From contig NZ_JAABOQ010000002.1 of the NCBI RefSeq assembly GCF_010671565.1, positions 310,001-374,000 of the forward strand: a stretch of 64,000 nucleotides of DNA, read 5' to 3'. Of the stretch, positions 36,074 to 44,930 are shown in pieces. The stretch comes from Spongiivirga citrea. Its GTDB lineage: Bacteria > Bacteroidota > Bacteroidia > Flavobacteriales > Flavobacteriaceae. Within the stretch, counting starts at the first letter, position 1. Every line of letters begins with the position of its first letter. Under the pieces are notes generated by a model. It was not told the origin of the DNA, did not search any database, and saw only the letters and a program-made list of their open reading frames with translations. Made by a program: the position numbers and the translations under genes.

Positions 36074-37156
36074 ATGAAATATGTGTTTAGTTTTTTGGTT
36101 TTGCTTCATGGCCTAATTCATTTTATGGGTTTTGCCAAGGCATTTCACTTCGCGAAGATTGAGCAATTAACCAAAGATATTTCTAAACCAACGGGAGTAC
36201 TTTGGCTGATTACCGGTGTATTGTTTATTGTTGCTATGCTGCTTTATCTGTTTAAGAACGATTTTTGGGCGGTATTAGCAATTCTAGCAACGATAGTGTC
36301 CCAAATCATAATTTTCTTTTTCTGGAAAGACGCAAAGTTCGGTACCATAGCCAACTTTATTATTCTTGTAGTAAGTATTATTTCTTGGGCAACCACCAAT
36401 TTTGAAAACTCATATAAAAAAGATGTAGTCATAGCAATGTCATCTATCCCAAAAGAAGTGGAATTGATCACTACTAAAGATCTTCAACATCTACCAGTAT
36501 CGGTAAAAAAATACTTGAACTATGTAGGAGTAGTTGACCAACCCAAAGTCTACAATTTTAAAATAGTTTTTGAAGGTGAAATGAGAGAAAAAGGTAAAGA
36601 CTGGTTTTTATTTACATCGGAGCAGTACAATTTTATTGAGACTCCTACCCGACTTTTTTTTATGAAGGGAAAAGTTTCAGGCTTACCTACAAACGGTTAC
36701 CATAAATACCTAAAGAATGAAGCGAGTATGACCATTAAAGTGTTATCGCTATTTCCTGTTGTAAAAATTGATAGTCCAGAATTATTCCAAACCGAAACAG
36801 TAACCTACTTTAACGACCTCTGTCTATTTGCTCCAGCTTCACTAATAAATAAGAACATTCAATGGGAGGAAATTAATGAACGGTCTGCCAAGGCAATTTT
36901 TACTTCGAACGGTATTACGATCTCAGCTATTTTACATTTCAATGAAAAGGGACAATTAATCAATTTCGTTTCTAACGATCGCTCTGCTGTATCTGGTATG
37001 AAACCAATTCCTTTTTCAACCCCTGCAAAAGAATATAAGAGAATTAATGGTTTGCTTATCCCAACATATGGAGAAACTATTTGGCATTATCCTGAAGCAG
37101 ATTTTACCTATGGCAAGTTTTACCTGAAAACAATTGAGTTTAATACCGTACAATAA
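36074..37156 (+). CDS. DUF6544-family membrane protein
   Basis: The 360-aa protein has four N-terminal transmembrane helices (FSFLVLLHGLIHFMGFAKAF to VVSIISWATTNF, residues 4-115), as in DUF6544 proteins. A soluble domain follows that matches this family (LPVSVKKYLNYVGVVDQPKV and WHYPEADFTYGKF). The role of DUF6544 is unknown. Position 30 bp after the outer-membrane barrel gene suggests joint expression. Confidence 0.85.
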   Translation: MKYVFSFLVLLHGLIHFMGFAKAFHFAKIEQLTKDISKPTGVLWLITGVLFIVAMLLYLFKNDFWAVLAILATIVSQIIIFFFWKDAKFGTIANFIILVVSIISWATTNFENSYKKDVVIAMSSIPKEVELITTKDLQHLPVSVKKYLNYVGVVDQPKVYNFKIVFEGEMREKGKDWFLFTSEQYNFIETPTRLFFMKGKVSGLPTNGYHKYLKNEASMTIKVLSLFPVVKIDSPELFQTETVTYFNDLCLFAPASLINKNIQWEEINERSAKAIFTSNGITISAILHFNEKGQLINFVSNDRSAVSGMKPIPFSTPAKEYKRINGLLIPTYGETIWHYPEADFTYGKFYLKTIEFNTVQ

Positions 37157-37339
37157 AAATAGTAACTTCATTTAAGATAGGTTAAAATCCTTTTAATCAG
37201 TATTTTATAAAGCATCATAAATCGTTTGATTTACAAAGACTGGTCTTAATTTAAAGTAAGTTTTACTGCCATCGTAGATTGACATAGATCATTTCTATAC
37301 TTCCACTTTGGAATTACATTTAGTTATAATAATCTTCCG

Positions 37340-37816
37340 ATGAAAAAAACAATCTTTATAGCCATAATTGGCTGTGTATTATTCTTTAGTGCCATTGCAC
37401 AAGAAGAATCAAAAGATGATACGCCTCATTTTGAGGTCAAAGTAATCACAAGTGTAGAATCAATAGTACCCCTTGGGTTGGGTCGATCGCGTCTTGTTTC
37501 TACCGAGGCAACACGAGATTATAAGGAGTTCTCATCTGCACAAACAGAGAATGATAACACTCGAAACAAATCAAAACGAAAAAACATTCGAGTAAAAGAC
37601 TTCGAAGAAACGAAGTTGTTGAACTTCTATAATGTTGGTGGTATCCGCTTTCAGAATATTGCTGCCAACGATGCTGTCATATCATCAAAATTAACGGCCA
37701 TGCTAGCTGAGGGTTGGGAACTGGTATTTGTAACAAGTGCAGTTGAAAGCGATGCTGGCGAAAATGATGGGAATGGCATATTTATAACGCGCTATATTTT
37801 TAAAAGACCACTATAA
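37340..37816 (+). CDS. Secreted hypothetical protein, DUF4177-like C-terminus
   Basis: The 158-aa protein has a signal peptide (FIAIIGCVLFFSAIAQE). It ends in a segment resembling DUF4177 domains (SSKLTAMLAEGWELVFVTSA, FITRYIFKR). The middle is polar and lysine-rich (TRNKSKRKNIRVKDF). No function can be given. It stands alone upstream of the broken SYLF gene. Confidence 0.75.
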   Translation: MKKTIFIAIIGCVLFFSAIAQEESKDDTPHFEVKVITSVESIVPLGLGRSRLVSTEATRDYKEFSSAQTENDNTRNKSKRKNIRVKDFEETKLLNFYNVGGIRFQNIAANDAVISSKLTAMLAEGWELVFVTSAVESDAGENDGNGIFITRYIFKRPL

Positions 37817-37847
37817 TCAGAAAACGCCTTTCTTTAAATCAAATATC

Positions 37848-38401
37848 ATGAAACTATTTAAACAAAATATAAAAACAGTAGTACTATCTTCATTAGGATT
37901 GATCATTTCCTTCACCATGAGTGCTCAAATTGGAGGTTGGAATCCAATGTTAGAAAAAGAGGCAAAAGCTGCCTTGAAAACAATGGTGTCTAAAACACCA
38001 ACACTTAAGACATTTTGTGATGAAGCCTATGGATATGCTGTTTTCCAAAAATAACAAAGGCTGCTATTGCTGTTGGCGGAGCCATGGGCAATGGTGTTGT
38101 TTATCAGGATAATCAAGTAGTGGGTTCTTCAAAATTGAAACAAGCAACATTTGGGGTGCAAATTGGAGGACAGCAATACATGGAGGTTATCTTCTTTTCG
38201 AACGAGGATTCTTTTAAACGTTTTACCAATGGAAAATTAAAATTTGACGGACAGGCATCAGCAGTGATCTTAAAAGAAGGCGCCTCAATTGATGTAGCTT
38301 ATCAGGATGGAGTAGCTGTATTTACAATGACTAAAGGTGGTGCTATGTTAGAAGCTTCGGTTGGTGGTCAGCATTTTAAGTATAAACCAAAGGTGGACTA
38401 G
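37848..38401 (+). pseudogene. Secreted SYLF/Ysc84 lipid-binding protein, frameshifted
   Basis: The first frame encodes a signal peptide (LSSLGLIISFTMSAQ) and the start of a SYLF domain up to EAYGYAVFQK, then stop TAA at 38052-38054. The normal continuation is in the -1 frame: ITKAAIAVGGAMGNGVVY through GGAMLEASVGGQHFKYKPK to 38401. Family members read AVFPKITKAAIAVGGA here. Adding one T to the TTTT at 38041-38044 restores GTT TTT CCA AAA ATA ACA exactly. A single-base loss in a short homopolymer explains the break. SYLF proteins bind membrane phosphoinositides in eukaryotes; bacterial roles are unclear. Confidence 0.9.
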
Positions 38402-38420
38402 CCATAGGCAAAAGATTTGT

Positions 38421-38885
38421 TTACCTAGCTTTTCGACTTCTTTTTAATGGGGCTACATTACGAGCTTTACTATTTAGTACATGAAAGCGTTGATATTTTA
38501 ATTCAATAACCTCTATCAAAATTTTAGGGTTTTGCGCGTGCAACTCTTCAACGCCCCAAGCAACTGGAATAGCGTTTTCAACTTCCCAAGCACTTATTAG
38601 CTCATGCTTACTATCTAACAATTGTATAGTCATATTTTTTGATTGAAACACCTTATTGTTGATAGCTTGCATGCACCAGGTAACAATATTGGAATTAGGG
38701 TTGTAGGCACGGCGTAAAACAATGTTTTCGTAAACTGCAAGAGGATTCTTATCACCTTCTTCTTTAATCAGTTTTGCTTGTAATCCAGTTATGGATTGAA
38801 AAGGCTCAACTTCTATTTTAGTCTTAGCGCGAAACTCAATATTGAAGTGGACATTTAAAGGTGGATATGTATGTAAGCTCGGCAT
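38421..38885 (-). CDS. Contractile-tail inner tube protein (T4 gp19-like)
   Basis: The 154-aa protein belongs to the phage T4 gp19/TIGR02241 tail-tube family, recognised from the tube-protein layout: FNIEFRAKTKIEVEPFQSIT, VYENIVLRRAYNPNSNIVTW and LISAWEVENAIPVAWGVEEL. It lies 1 bp from the second tube-protein gene, so the pair is one transcription unit. In phage tails and extracellular contractile injection systems such proteins stack as hexameric rings. No sheath, baseplate, spike or ATPase gene is nearby. Confidence 0.88.
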   Translation of the reverse strand: MPSLHTYPPLNVHFNIEFRAKTKIEVEPFQSITGLQAKLIKEEGDKNPLAVYENIVLRRAYNPNSNIVTWCMQAINNKVFQSKNMTIQLLDSKHELISAWEVENAIPVAWGVEELHAQNPKILIEVIELKYQRFHVLNSKARNVAPLKRSRKAR

Positions 38886-38886
38886 C

Positions 38887-39318
38887 CTAAACGTGTTCTA
38901 TTTGAATCCCCTCGTGAACGATCTCTAAAGTTTCTATTGCCACTTCGCAATTGGTAGAGTTTAGTAATGGCGATTCAATACGGATTGGCCATGCAGATTT
39001 CAACTTCCATATTATTGTAGGCTCATGTTGCTCATTTAGAAGCTTTATGATAATATCTCTTCGCTCTACAGTATTTAATTGAATAGTCTTATACCATTCA
39101 AAAAATTCATTGTCACCTTTAAAAACTCCACGTTTTAATATAACATTGGAATACTTCTGTAATCCAGGTATTTTGCGAGTGCTAAAGAAAGGATCACTGC
39201 CATCTCTATATTCTATAACCTCAGTCTCAAAATCAAGCCCAGAAACTTCTGAAAACCCAATACGACTGCCTCCCCACTCTACACTAAAATGAAAATTAAC
39301 TAATGGTAGATTATTCAT
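38887..39318 (-). CDS. Contractile-tail inner tube protein (T4 gp19-like)
   Basis: The 143-aa protein shows the hallmark tail-tube segments of TIGR02241/PF06841: FSVEWGGSRIGFSEVSGLDF, EYRDGSDPFFSTRKIPGLQK, NVILKRGVFKGDNEFFEWY and WPIRIESPLLNSTNCEVAIE. It has the same fold as the adjacent downstream protein but low sequence identity, as in systems using two different tube proteins. It is the first gene of the two-gene unit. Remaining contractile-system genes are absent from this window. Confidence 0.92.
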   Translation of the reverse strand: MNNLPLVNFHFSVEWGGSRIGFSEVSGLDFETEVIEYRDGSDPFFSTRKIPGLQKYSNVILKRGVFKGDNEFFEWYKTIQLNTVERRDIIIKLLNEQHEPTIIWKLKSAWPIRIESPLLNSTNCEVAIETLEIVHEGIQIEHV

Positions 39319-39451
39319 GATATCAGAATTAAATAGTTACAACATAAAGTTATGATATGTAGATGGTTAAAAGCTAAGGGTATTCCCTGATTTTTAAGGG
39401 ATAATACCCCTTCTAATACCAGTGTGAAAGAACTTATCTAATACAAATAGG

Positions 39452-39475
39452 AAGACCACCTTGATGGGTGGTCTT
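39452..39475. terminator. Hairpin between tail-tube and DUF2541-like genes
   Basis: A perfect 9-bp stem AAGACCACC (39452-39460) and GGTGGTCTT (39467-39475) with loop TTGATG lies 25 bp past the end of the 39500-39907 gene, which is transcribed toward it. Flanking T-runs are short, so this is probably a moderate terminator. Confidence 0.6.
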
Positions 39476-39499
39476 TATCAAATATCAGTTGTAATATGG

Positions 39500-39907
39500 T
39501 TATTTACCAAAAACATGAATCTTTGCTCTTCTTTTAGAAGCATTTTTAGTGTCATATATAAAGTAAATCTGTTTAATAAATCGATTCTTTCCGTTTAGGT
39601 CAATCACCCTAGAAGAACTTAGCTTGCTAAACTTATGTCGTAGTTGAATTTCTTCTGTATTTCCATTGGCATATCGCACCATCATTTTGTGCATATTGAT
39701 ATTACCTCCTGAAACTACAAGCTTTAATTTATTAAATCGACCATCTTTTGCACCAACATAGATAACGTCTTTATCTATTTTAAAATTAACTTTCTTAGAT
39801 CCAAGTCGTTTCCAATCCTTGTCCGCAAATGTTGAATGAGAATCAAAACTTGACAATCCAACGAATAGTATAACGACTAATAAAACATTACTTATTTTTT
39901 TAAACAT
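39500..39907 (-). CDS. Secreted DUF2541-like protein
   Basis: The 135-aa protein has a signal peptide (LLVVILFVGLSSFDSHS) and a domain resembling DUF2541 (YaaI-type): WKRLGSKKVNFKIDKDVIYV, FNKLKLVVSGGNINMHKMMV, RHKFSKLSSSRVIDLNGKNR, then RAKIHVFGK. Strands end in basic residues, consistent with a small beta-sandwich binding anionic polymer. Function is unknown. It appears monocistronic with a hairpin terminator just downstream. Confidence 0.75.
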   Translation of the reverse strand: MFKKISNVLLVVILFVGLSSFDSHSTFADKDWKRLGSKKVNFKIDKDVIYVGAKDGRFNKLKLVVSGGNINMHKMMVRYANGNTEEIQLRHKFSKLSSSRVIDLNGKNRFIKQIYFIYDTKNASKRRAKIHVFGK

Positions 39908-40043
39908 AATAATTTAGCTTTAGAGTTAATACTTGATTTATAGGTATTAGGACTAAAGAAAATTGAAAAGGTTTAATTGTATACGGCGAACACTAGAAAA
40001 AACTAGCGTAAAAATGAGCATTCAGGTTCAGAATTATTGACCT

Positions 40044-40598
40044 CTATTTACATATTACAGACAGCTCATAAAATTCCTCTGTTATTTTTGATTTCCACGA
40101 ACCATTGTCCCTAAACTGCAATAAGCTTCCACCCCAAACCTTGTTGTCTTCTTTCATAACTTTATCAAGCATCAAGTTAATATGCGGAAAGCTTATTATT
40201 GTTAAAGCTTCGTCAATTTCAACCCATTTTGTTTTCTCAATTATTTCAGGGGTTTTCAACTTACCACCTGGATATGTAGCAGTAAATATATTTCTTATGG
40301 ATGTTGATTTTTTGTTATTTAATTCTCTATTGAGCGTAAAAATTCCGTTTAGTTTTAGCTCTTTGATTTTGATACCATAGGTCATTGCTATACTATCTAA
40401 TCCCTGCCTCATTGTTTGTTCACTATTTTGATATAAGCCGGGAGTAACCCAAAAGTCTGTATTCTTAATTTTAACAACTAGTATTTCATTATTTGAATTT
40501 TGAAAAATCAGCCGATTAAAAATCTGAATCTCATTAACAGATTGAGCACTTGTGTATTGAAAAAAGGAAAAGAGCAGTATAGAAAGAAAAAGTTTCAT
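40044..40598 (-). CDS. Periplasmic Nudix-fold protein with degraded Nudix box
   Basis: The 184-aa protein has a signal peptide (LFLSILLFSFFQYTSAQ) and a Nudix-like domain (FNRLIFQNSNNEILVVKI onward). The Nudix box G-x5-E-x7-R-E-U-x-E-E-x-G-U can be laid onto GLYQNSEQTMRQGL followed by DSIAMTYGI. The G-x5-E part and the final G-I are kept, but the metal-binding R-E-x-x-E-E is D-S-I-A-M-T. Pyrophosphohydrolase activity is therefore unlikely. Together with export, this suggests a ligand-binding role. Family call rests on the box alignment and fold pattern. Confidence 0.72.
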   Translation of the reverse strand: MKLFLSILLFSFFQYTSAQSVNEIQIFNRLIFQNSNNEILVVKIKNTDFWVTPGLYQNSEQTMRQGLDSIAMTYGIKIKELKLNGIFTLNRELNNKKSTSIRNIFTATYPGGKLKTPEIIEKTKWVEIDEALTIISFPHINLMLDKVMKEDNKVWGGSLLQFRDNGSWKSKITEEFYELSVICK

Positions 40599-40648
40599 TT
40601 TTTATGTATTAGTATGCATATTCTATTATGACCGTTATTAATTGCTTT

Positions 40649-41956
40649 TTATTCAGTCCAGAATTCTATTAAATATGGTTTCAGTTGTACTCCTTTGTCA
40701 TTTATAAATCCGTCTGTAACATATAGCTGATAGTGTTTTCCCGATTCTAAATCCATCGTAATGCTCCAAGAAGTATTCTCATTAGACCATACCCTTTCTC
40801 CAACAATTTTGGGCAAAGTTTTTTCACCTTCACTACCGTAATCTAGGCCTTGATTTTTGCCATCTAAGCCCTCCGAAAAATGTAGCGTTAATTGTAGTCG
40901 ACCAGCCGATACACTTTCACTACCATTCTCTAAACCCGTTATATTGGTGACCTTTGGTCGGTAATTTTCATAATCTTTATGCAATTGATTCAGAGGCTTT
41001 GAGAGATAGCCGGATTTGTCAACGAAACTTATAATTTTGTCTTCATCGGTAAATTCGAGCTCAATCATTTCTTTGATTGCTTTTTTCTTATCTGAAGCTT
41101 GGTCGTAGTTTCTTTTTGCTATTGCATATCCTACTCCATAACCTAAATCTCTTTCTCCCATTATTTTACCAGATGACCAAAGCCAATTAGTGAAGTACGT
41201 TTTATATAAGTCCTCTTCAAAACGGTTTCTTACTTCTTCATAGTTCAATTGGGCAAACTGTATCGCATTTAAATAGGATTGTTTTCCTGTGGCTGTTGTT
41301 GCAATAAACTCAGCAATGCCCTCATAAAGACAATTGTTTAAAAGATAGTATTCCATTTCCTTCTGTTGCGTATGTACATATTCATGAGTACACAACAAAG
41401 GCAAATCTTCAATGGGATTTTGAAGCCTATGAAATTCCTGAATATGTTTGGGGAGTTCTGAAACATCAATGTCTTTTGATAGTAAAGCCATTTCGGCACC
41501 TATCAATACGTTACCATTCTTTATTGTTCCGTTAGATCTAAATACGCCGAAAGAGAAATATATTGGTGATGGCTTGAGGTCAGGATATAATTGTTTTAGC
41601 TTTTCAATATCGCCATTTATTTTCTTGAAATGCTGTTCTAAATTCGTGGTATTCGTTCTTATAGACTCCCAGAATTTCGGATAATTATTGATGGCTGCTA
41701 TATATTCATCTGCACTATATCTTCGCGCATCCATTAATAGTTTTAAGCCTTCGGTGGATTTATCGATGTATCGCTTTTGAATTATTTTTTTTCGTTCAAC
41801 TGAATCCTTTATAGCGACAATTGTATCATAGACCTCCCAAAAGTTAGCGATGTCTTCTGTTATAAATTCCTGGCTATAATCTTGACTATTGCATGAAAAA
41901 GTATAAAAGAGATTGGCCAATAATAGCGCTATAAAAACATTCTTAAAAATTCTCAT
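40649..41956 (-). CDS. HExxH zinc-protease-like lipoprotein
   Basis: The 435-aa protein has a lipobox-like end (LLANLFYTFSC). Its metallopeptidase motif is THEYVHTQQKEMEYYLLNN, where H-E-x-x-H gives two zinc ligands and the catalytic Glu; a downstream Glu in YEGIAEFIATTATG may be the third ligand. This resembles DUF2268-type predicted zinc proteases. The C-terminal about 100 residues are beta-rich (LQLTLHFSEGLDGKN, WSITMDLESGKHYQLYVTDG) and may be an Ig-like accessory domain. Substrate is unknown. Monocistronic. Confidence 0.83.
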   Translation of the reverse strand: MRIFKNVFIALLLANLFYTFSCNSQDYSQEFITEDIANFWEVYDTIVAIKDSVERKKIIQKRYIDKSTEGLKLLMDARRYSADEYIAAINNYPKFWESIRTNTTNLEQHFKKINGDIEKLKQLYPDLKPSPIYFSFGVFRSNGTIKNGNVLIGAEMALLSKDIDVSELPKHIQEFHRLQNPIEDLPLLCTHEYVHTQQKEMEYYLLNNCLYEGIAEFIATTATGKQSYLNAIQFAQLNYEEVRNRFEEDLYKTYFTNWLWSSGKIMGERDLGYGVGYAIAKRNYDQASDKKKAIKEMIELEFTDEDKIISFVDKSGYLSKPLNQLHKDYENYRPKVTNITGLENGSESVSAGRLQLTLHFSEGLDGKNQGLDYGSEGEKTLPKIVGERVWSNENTSWSITMDLESGKHYQLYVTDGFINDKGVQLKPYLIEFWTE

Positions 41957-42001
41957 TGTAGCAGTTTTGTACTTTTTATTTTTTTAGAACCACCTTTCTA
42001 C

Positions 42002-42469
42002 TTAGATGTTGGTTTCATCAAAATTGTCATAGTAGGTATAATCTTTAGTAATAATCCCGTTTTCTATTGTCATTATGGTACAAATTGGCAACCTAAATGA
42101 GGTACCATCTGGCGCTGTGCCTGTCGAAATAAATTCAACTATAACATGTTTTTCTCCAGATGGATATATGTTCACAACTTGATCATGAATATTGGAAAAA
42201 ACTTCATTTAGCGCCTTATACTTTGCTATCGTTTCAGTTCTAGTTTGATTTACTACCTCTAGCCCTAAGGATGGATCTAGTATCTCGGCATTTTCAGGAT
42301 ACATTCCTGCCATTTTTTCCCACTCATGATTATTAAAGTGAAGAAATAATTGTTTTGCAACTGCCACATTCTGTTCCTGAATATCTGTTAATGTATGTGC
42401 CTTCTGTTTTTTTTCAGTACTACATGAACAAGCACATAACAGCGTTAGTATTACAATTTTAATTCTCAT
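42002..42469 (-). CDS. SnoaL/NTF2-like lipoprotein
   Basis: The 155-aa protein has a lipobox (VILTLLCACSC) and a SnoaL-like NTF2 fold (VAKQLFLHFNNHEWEKMAGM, ENAEILDPSLG, KHVIVEFISTGTAPDGTSF, FRLPICTIMTIENGIITKDY). It lies 12 bp downstream of the serine hydrolase gene in the block led by the ECF42/DGPF pair, so it may share that control. Function unknown. Confidence 0.85.
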   Translation of the reverse strand: MRIKIVILTLLCACSCSTEKKQKAHTLTDIQEQNVAVAKQLFLHFNNHEWEKMAGMYPENAEILDPSLGLEVVNQTRTETIAKYKALNEVFSNIHDQVVNIYPSGEKHVIVEFISTGTAPDGTSFRLPICTIMTIENGIITKDYTYYDNFDETNI

Positions 42470-42481
42470 TACTCATGTTTT

Positions 42482-43714
42482 TTATTGATTTATGACATTT
42501 TCATTAACCACCTTATGTACAACCGCATGTATAAATGCTAAGGACTCCTGTTCTTTGAAACTACTTTCATCATTTGTAGTTCCGTAGTTATTGTTGGCTG
42601 CTGTTTTAACAATGACAATCTTTTCACCAGGATTTATATAAATCATTTGGTTATAAATTCCCATTGCAGCATAAGTATTTTTTGTGTTATCTAGTAGCCA
42701 CCACTGGAAACCGTAACCATATTCATTATTTGAGTTGGGGTTTTGACCGGGAAGTAAATGAGGTGCATCCGGTGTTATCGATAGGTTAATCCACTCGTTA
42801 TTAATAATTTGATTATTGTTCCATTTTCCATTATTTAAATACAACAAACCAAATCGAGCCATATCTCGAGCACAAGTACTCAAACCAGCGGCCGCAAATT
42901 CATTACCTTGATCATCAACAAGCCACAAGGCGGTTTGTTCCATCCCTAAAGGCTTCCATATTTTTTCTTCGAGATATGCCGAAAGACTTTTTCCTGTCGA
43001 GCGTATTAACACCATTCCTAGTACTTGGGTGTCAGAACTATTATAACGATTGTAGGTACCTTGAGGTTTATCTTTTGTTAGTGTCTTTACGAAAGACTCA
43101 AACGAACCTCCCAAGGCCAATGTCCTACCAAAGCGATTAATATCGGAATTGTCATCGCTATAATCTTCATTCCAACTAACACCAGATGACATTTGTAACA
43201 GATTTTTTATCGTAACTCCTTCATATGCTGTTCCTTTTAGTTCCTCCACATAATCTGAAGCAGCGTCTTTTATACTTCTAATATGACCTTCATCAACTGC
43301 AGTACCAACTAAAGCGGAAACTATTGATTTAGTTACAGACCATACTATTGTATGATCTTCTCTAGTAAAACCTTGATAATATTCTTCGAAAACAATCGCA
43401 TTATTTTTCAAAACTATAAGACTCGTTACATCCGTTTTTTCTAAAAGCCCTTTGGTATTAAAAGATTCATTTTCATAAGTGTAAGTTTCAGGTAATGCAA
43501 TTGTATTGGCCGTTTGTATGGCTGAAGATTCGGTCACTGTATTTACCGGATTAACCGGGAAATAATCTTCAACTGCTTTAAATCGTTCAACTTGTTCTAC
43601 CCCTGAAAACATTTTTAAGGCAAAATGAAGCCTCCATAGCTCATCGCGAAAGAAAAAAGCAATACACCCTAACAAAATGAATACTATACCAGTAATTCTT
43701 ATAAATCGTTTCAT
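42482..43714 (-). CDS. Serine hydrolase (beta-lactamase family), membrane-anchored
   Basis: The 410-aa protein has one N-terminal hydrophobic anchor (GIVFILLGCIAFFFRDE) and a complete class C beta-lactamase-like domain. The active site is S126-V-T-K129 in HTIVWSVTKSIVSAL. The second motif is RYNSSDTQVLGMVL, with Tyr as the expected base. Further landmarks are LLQMSSGVSWNEDYS and NNEYGYGFQWWLLD. This belongs to the subfamily often annotated as 6-aminohexanoate-dimer-hydrolase-like. It is 1 bp downstream of the ECF sigma gene, so expression is probably linked. Confidence 0.92.
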   Translation of the reverse strand: MKRFIRITGIVFILLGCIAFFFRDELWRLHFALKMFSGVEQVERFKAVEDYFPVNPVNTVTESSAIQTANTIALPETYTYENESFNTKGLLEKTDVTSLIVLKNNAIVFEEYYQGFTREDHTIVWSVTKSIVSALVGTAVDEGHIRSIKDAASDYVEELKGTAYEGVTIKNLLQMSSGVSWNEDYSDDNSDINRFGRTLALGGSFESFVKTLTKDKPQGTYNRYNSSDTQVLGMVLIRSTGKSLSAYLEEKIWKPLGMEQTALWLVDDQGNEFAAAGLSTCARDMARFGLLYLNNGKWNNNQIINNEWINLSITPDAPHLLPGQNPNSNNEYGYGFQWWLLDNTKNTYAAMGIYNQMIYINPGEKIVIVKTAANNNYGTTNDESSFKEQESLAFIHAVVHKVVNENVINQ

Positions 43715-43715
43715 A

Positions 43716-44930
43716 TTAGTTTTTATAAGCCGATGCTAAATTTTCAAATATGTATTCAGTTCGTATTTTTTGATTGATGTTTTCAAGTACCGATTTGATG
43801 AGTTCGGTTGATTTGGCTTTATCTGTGTCCTCAACTAAACTTGCTTTTACTAGATTGAGATAAATATGTTGTTTGGGTAATTCACTTTCAACATGTACTA
43901 AACACTTCTTTGCCTCTGACCACCTTTCTGATTGGCATAGGCAATAGCAATAATTCAGTTTCGTAATGGGTGAGCTAGAGAATTTTATCAAAACCTCGTA
44001 CAAATTGGCAATATCATTCCAGTAGTTTTTATCATGATTATCAGATGTCATATGCTTACTAGTAATTAGCGCTTCCAGATAATACTTATTCAATTGAGGT
44101 GGTTTTTCTAAATACTTAAAACCTAAATGAACCAAGTTCATATCCCATTTTGAACGGTCTTGCTTAAAAAAGGGAATTAACTTTCTATTTTCGAATTTTG
44201 CAGGTACTCTTGCCAAATGAAAACAAAACACGGCTAGTAAGTTTTTTACGGTATCTGTTGGATGTTTTCTCTTCAACATTTTTGCTAATGCAAGTGCTTC
44301 AAGGCATAGATCCTCATTAATAATTGCTTTAGTTTTTTCGTTGAAAGAGTCAAACCCAATAGTAAAAACACCATAAAGAATTTCTTCTACTACTCGCCCC
44401 ATAACATCTGTAATAGTAATGGCTGAGCTAAGAGTATTAGGATATAGTTGTAGTAATGAAAACTCTTTCTTAGTTCTTGTTATACTTTTATAAATTGCAT
44501 CGGGCGCTATTAGAGTGCATGCGCTAATCTCTCGGATATTAAGACCAAAAATATTTTTAAGAATGAAAATTACTTTGGCCTTGCTCGATACTGTTTCACA
44601 ACTTGCCAAATAAAGAATTGTTTGTAATCGCAGGTCCTCTATGGATTTTTCTTGAGCCACGCTATCCGCGTCAACATCCAGCTTAATTAATATCCCTTTT
44701 TTCTTTATTTGATTTAGAACATCATTTTTAGCAACAATAAATAACCAATTTAAGCGATCATTTGGTGATTTTTCATTCTTCCAGTTCTTAATTGACTTGT
44801 AGAAGGTGTTTTGAAGTGCATCTTCTATTTCCTCTACATACTTAGTTCCAAAAATGTTAGTAAGTGAAGTGAATAACCGACCATAGAATTGGCGATAACT
44901 GCTTTCAACTATTTCATGATTATTAGTCAT
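43716..44930 (-). CDS. ECF42-type RNA polymerase sigma factor with TPR tail
   Basis: The 404-aa protein carries sigma regions 2 and 4 in the N-terminal half (LQNTFYKSIKNWKNEKSP, DRLNWLFIVAKNDVLNQIK, VIFILKNIFGLNIREISA). A long helical C-terminal half contains TPR-like helices (LCLEALALAKMLKRKHPTDT, LNYCYCLCQSERWSEAKKC). Long sigma factors of this type next to a DGPF/YCII gene form group ECF42, which lacks a classical anti-sigma factor. The partner gene overlaps it by 8 bp. Region 4 appears short and divergent. Confidence 0.88.
   Translation of the reverse strand: MTNNHEIVESSYRQFYGRLFTSLTNIFGTKYVEEIEDALQNTFYKSIKNWKNEKSPNDRLNWLFIVAKNDVLNQIKKKGILIKLDVDADSVAQEKSIEDLRLQTILYLASCETVSSKAKVIFILKNIFGLNIREISACTLIAPDAIYKSITRTKKEFSLLQLYPNTLSSAITITDVMGRVVEEILYGVFTIGFDSFNEKTKAIINEDLCLEALALAKMLKRKHPTDTVKNLLAVFCFHLARVPAKFENRKLIPFFKQDRSKWDMNLVHLGFKYLEKPPQLNKYYLEALITSKHMTSDNHDKNYWNDIANLYEVLIKFSSSPITKLNYCYCLCQSERWSEAKKCLVHVESELPKQHIYLNLVKASLVEDTDKAKSTELIKSVLENINQKIRTEYIFENLASAYKN

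Noticed and set aside
38041-38056. Programmed -1 frameshifting in the SYLF gene
   Set aside because: The sequence CCAAAAATAA does not give a canonical X-XXY-YYZ heptamer in frame; a one-base deletion explains the data better.
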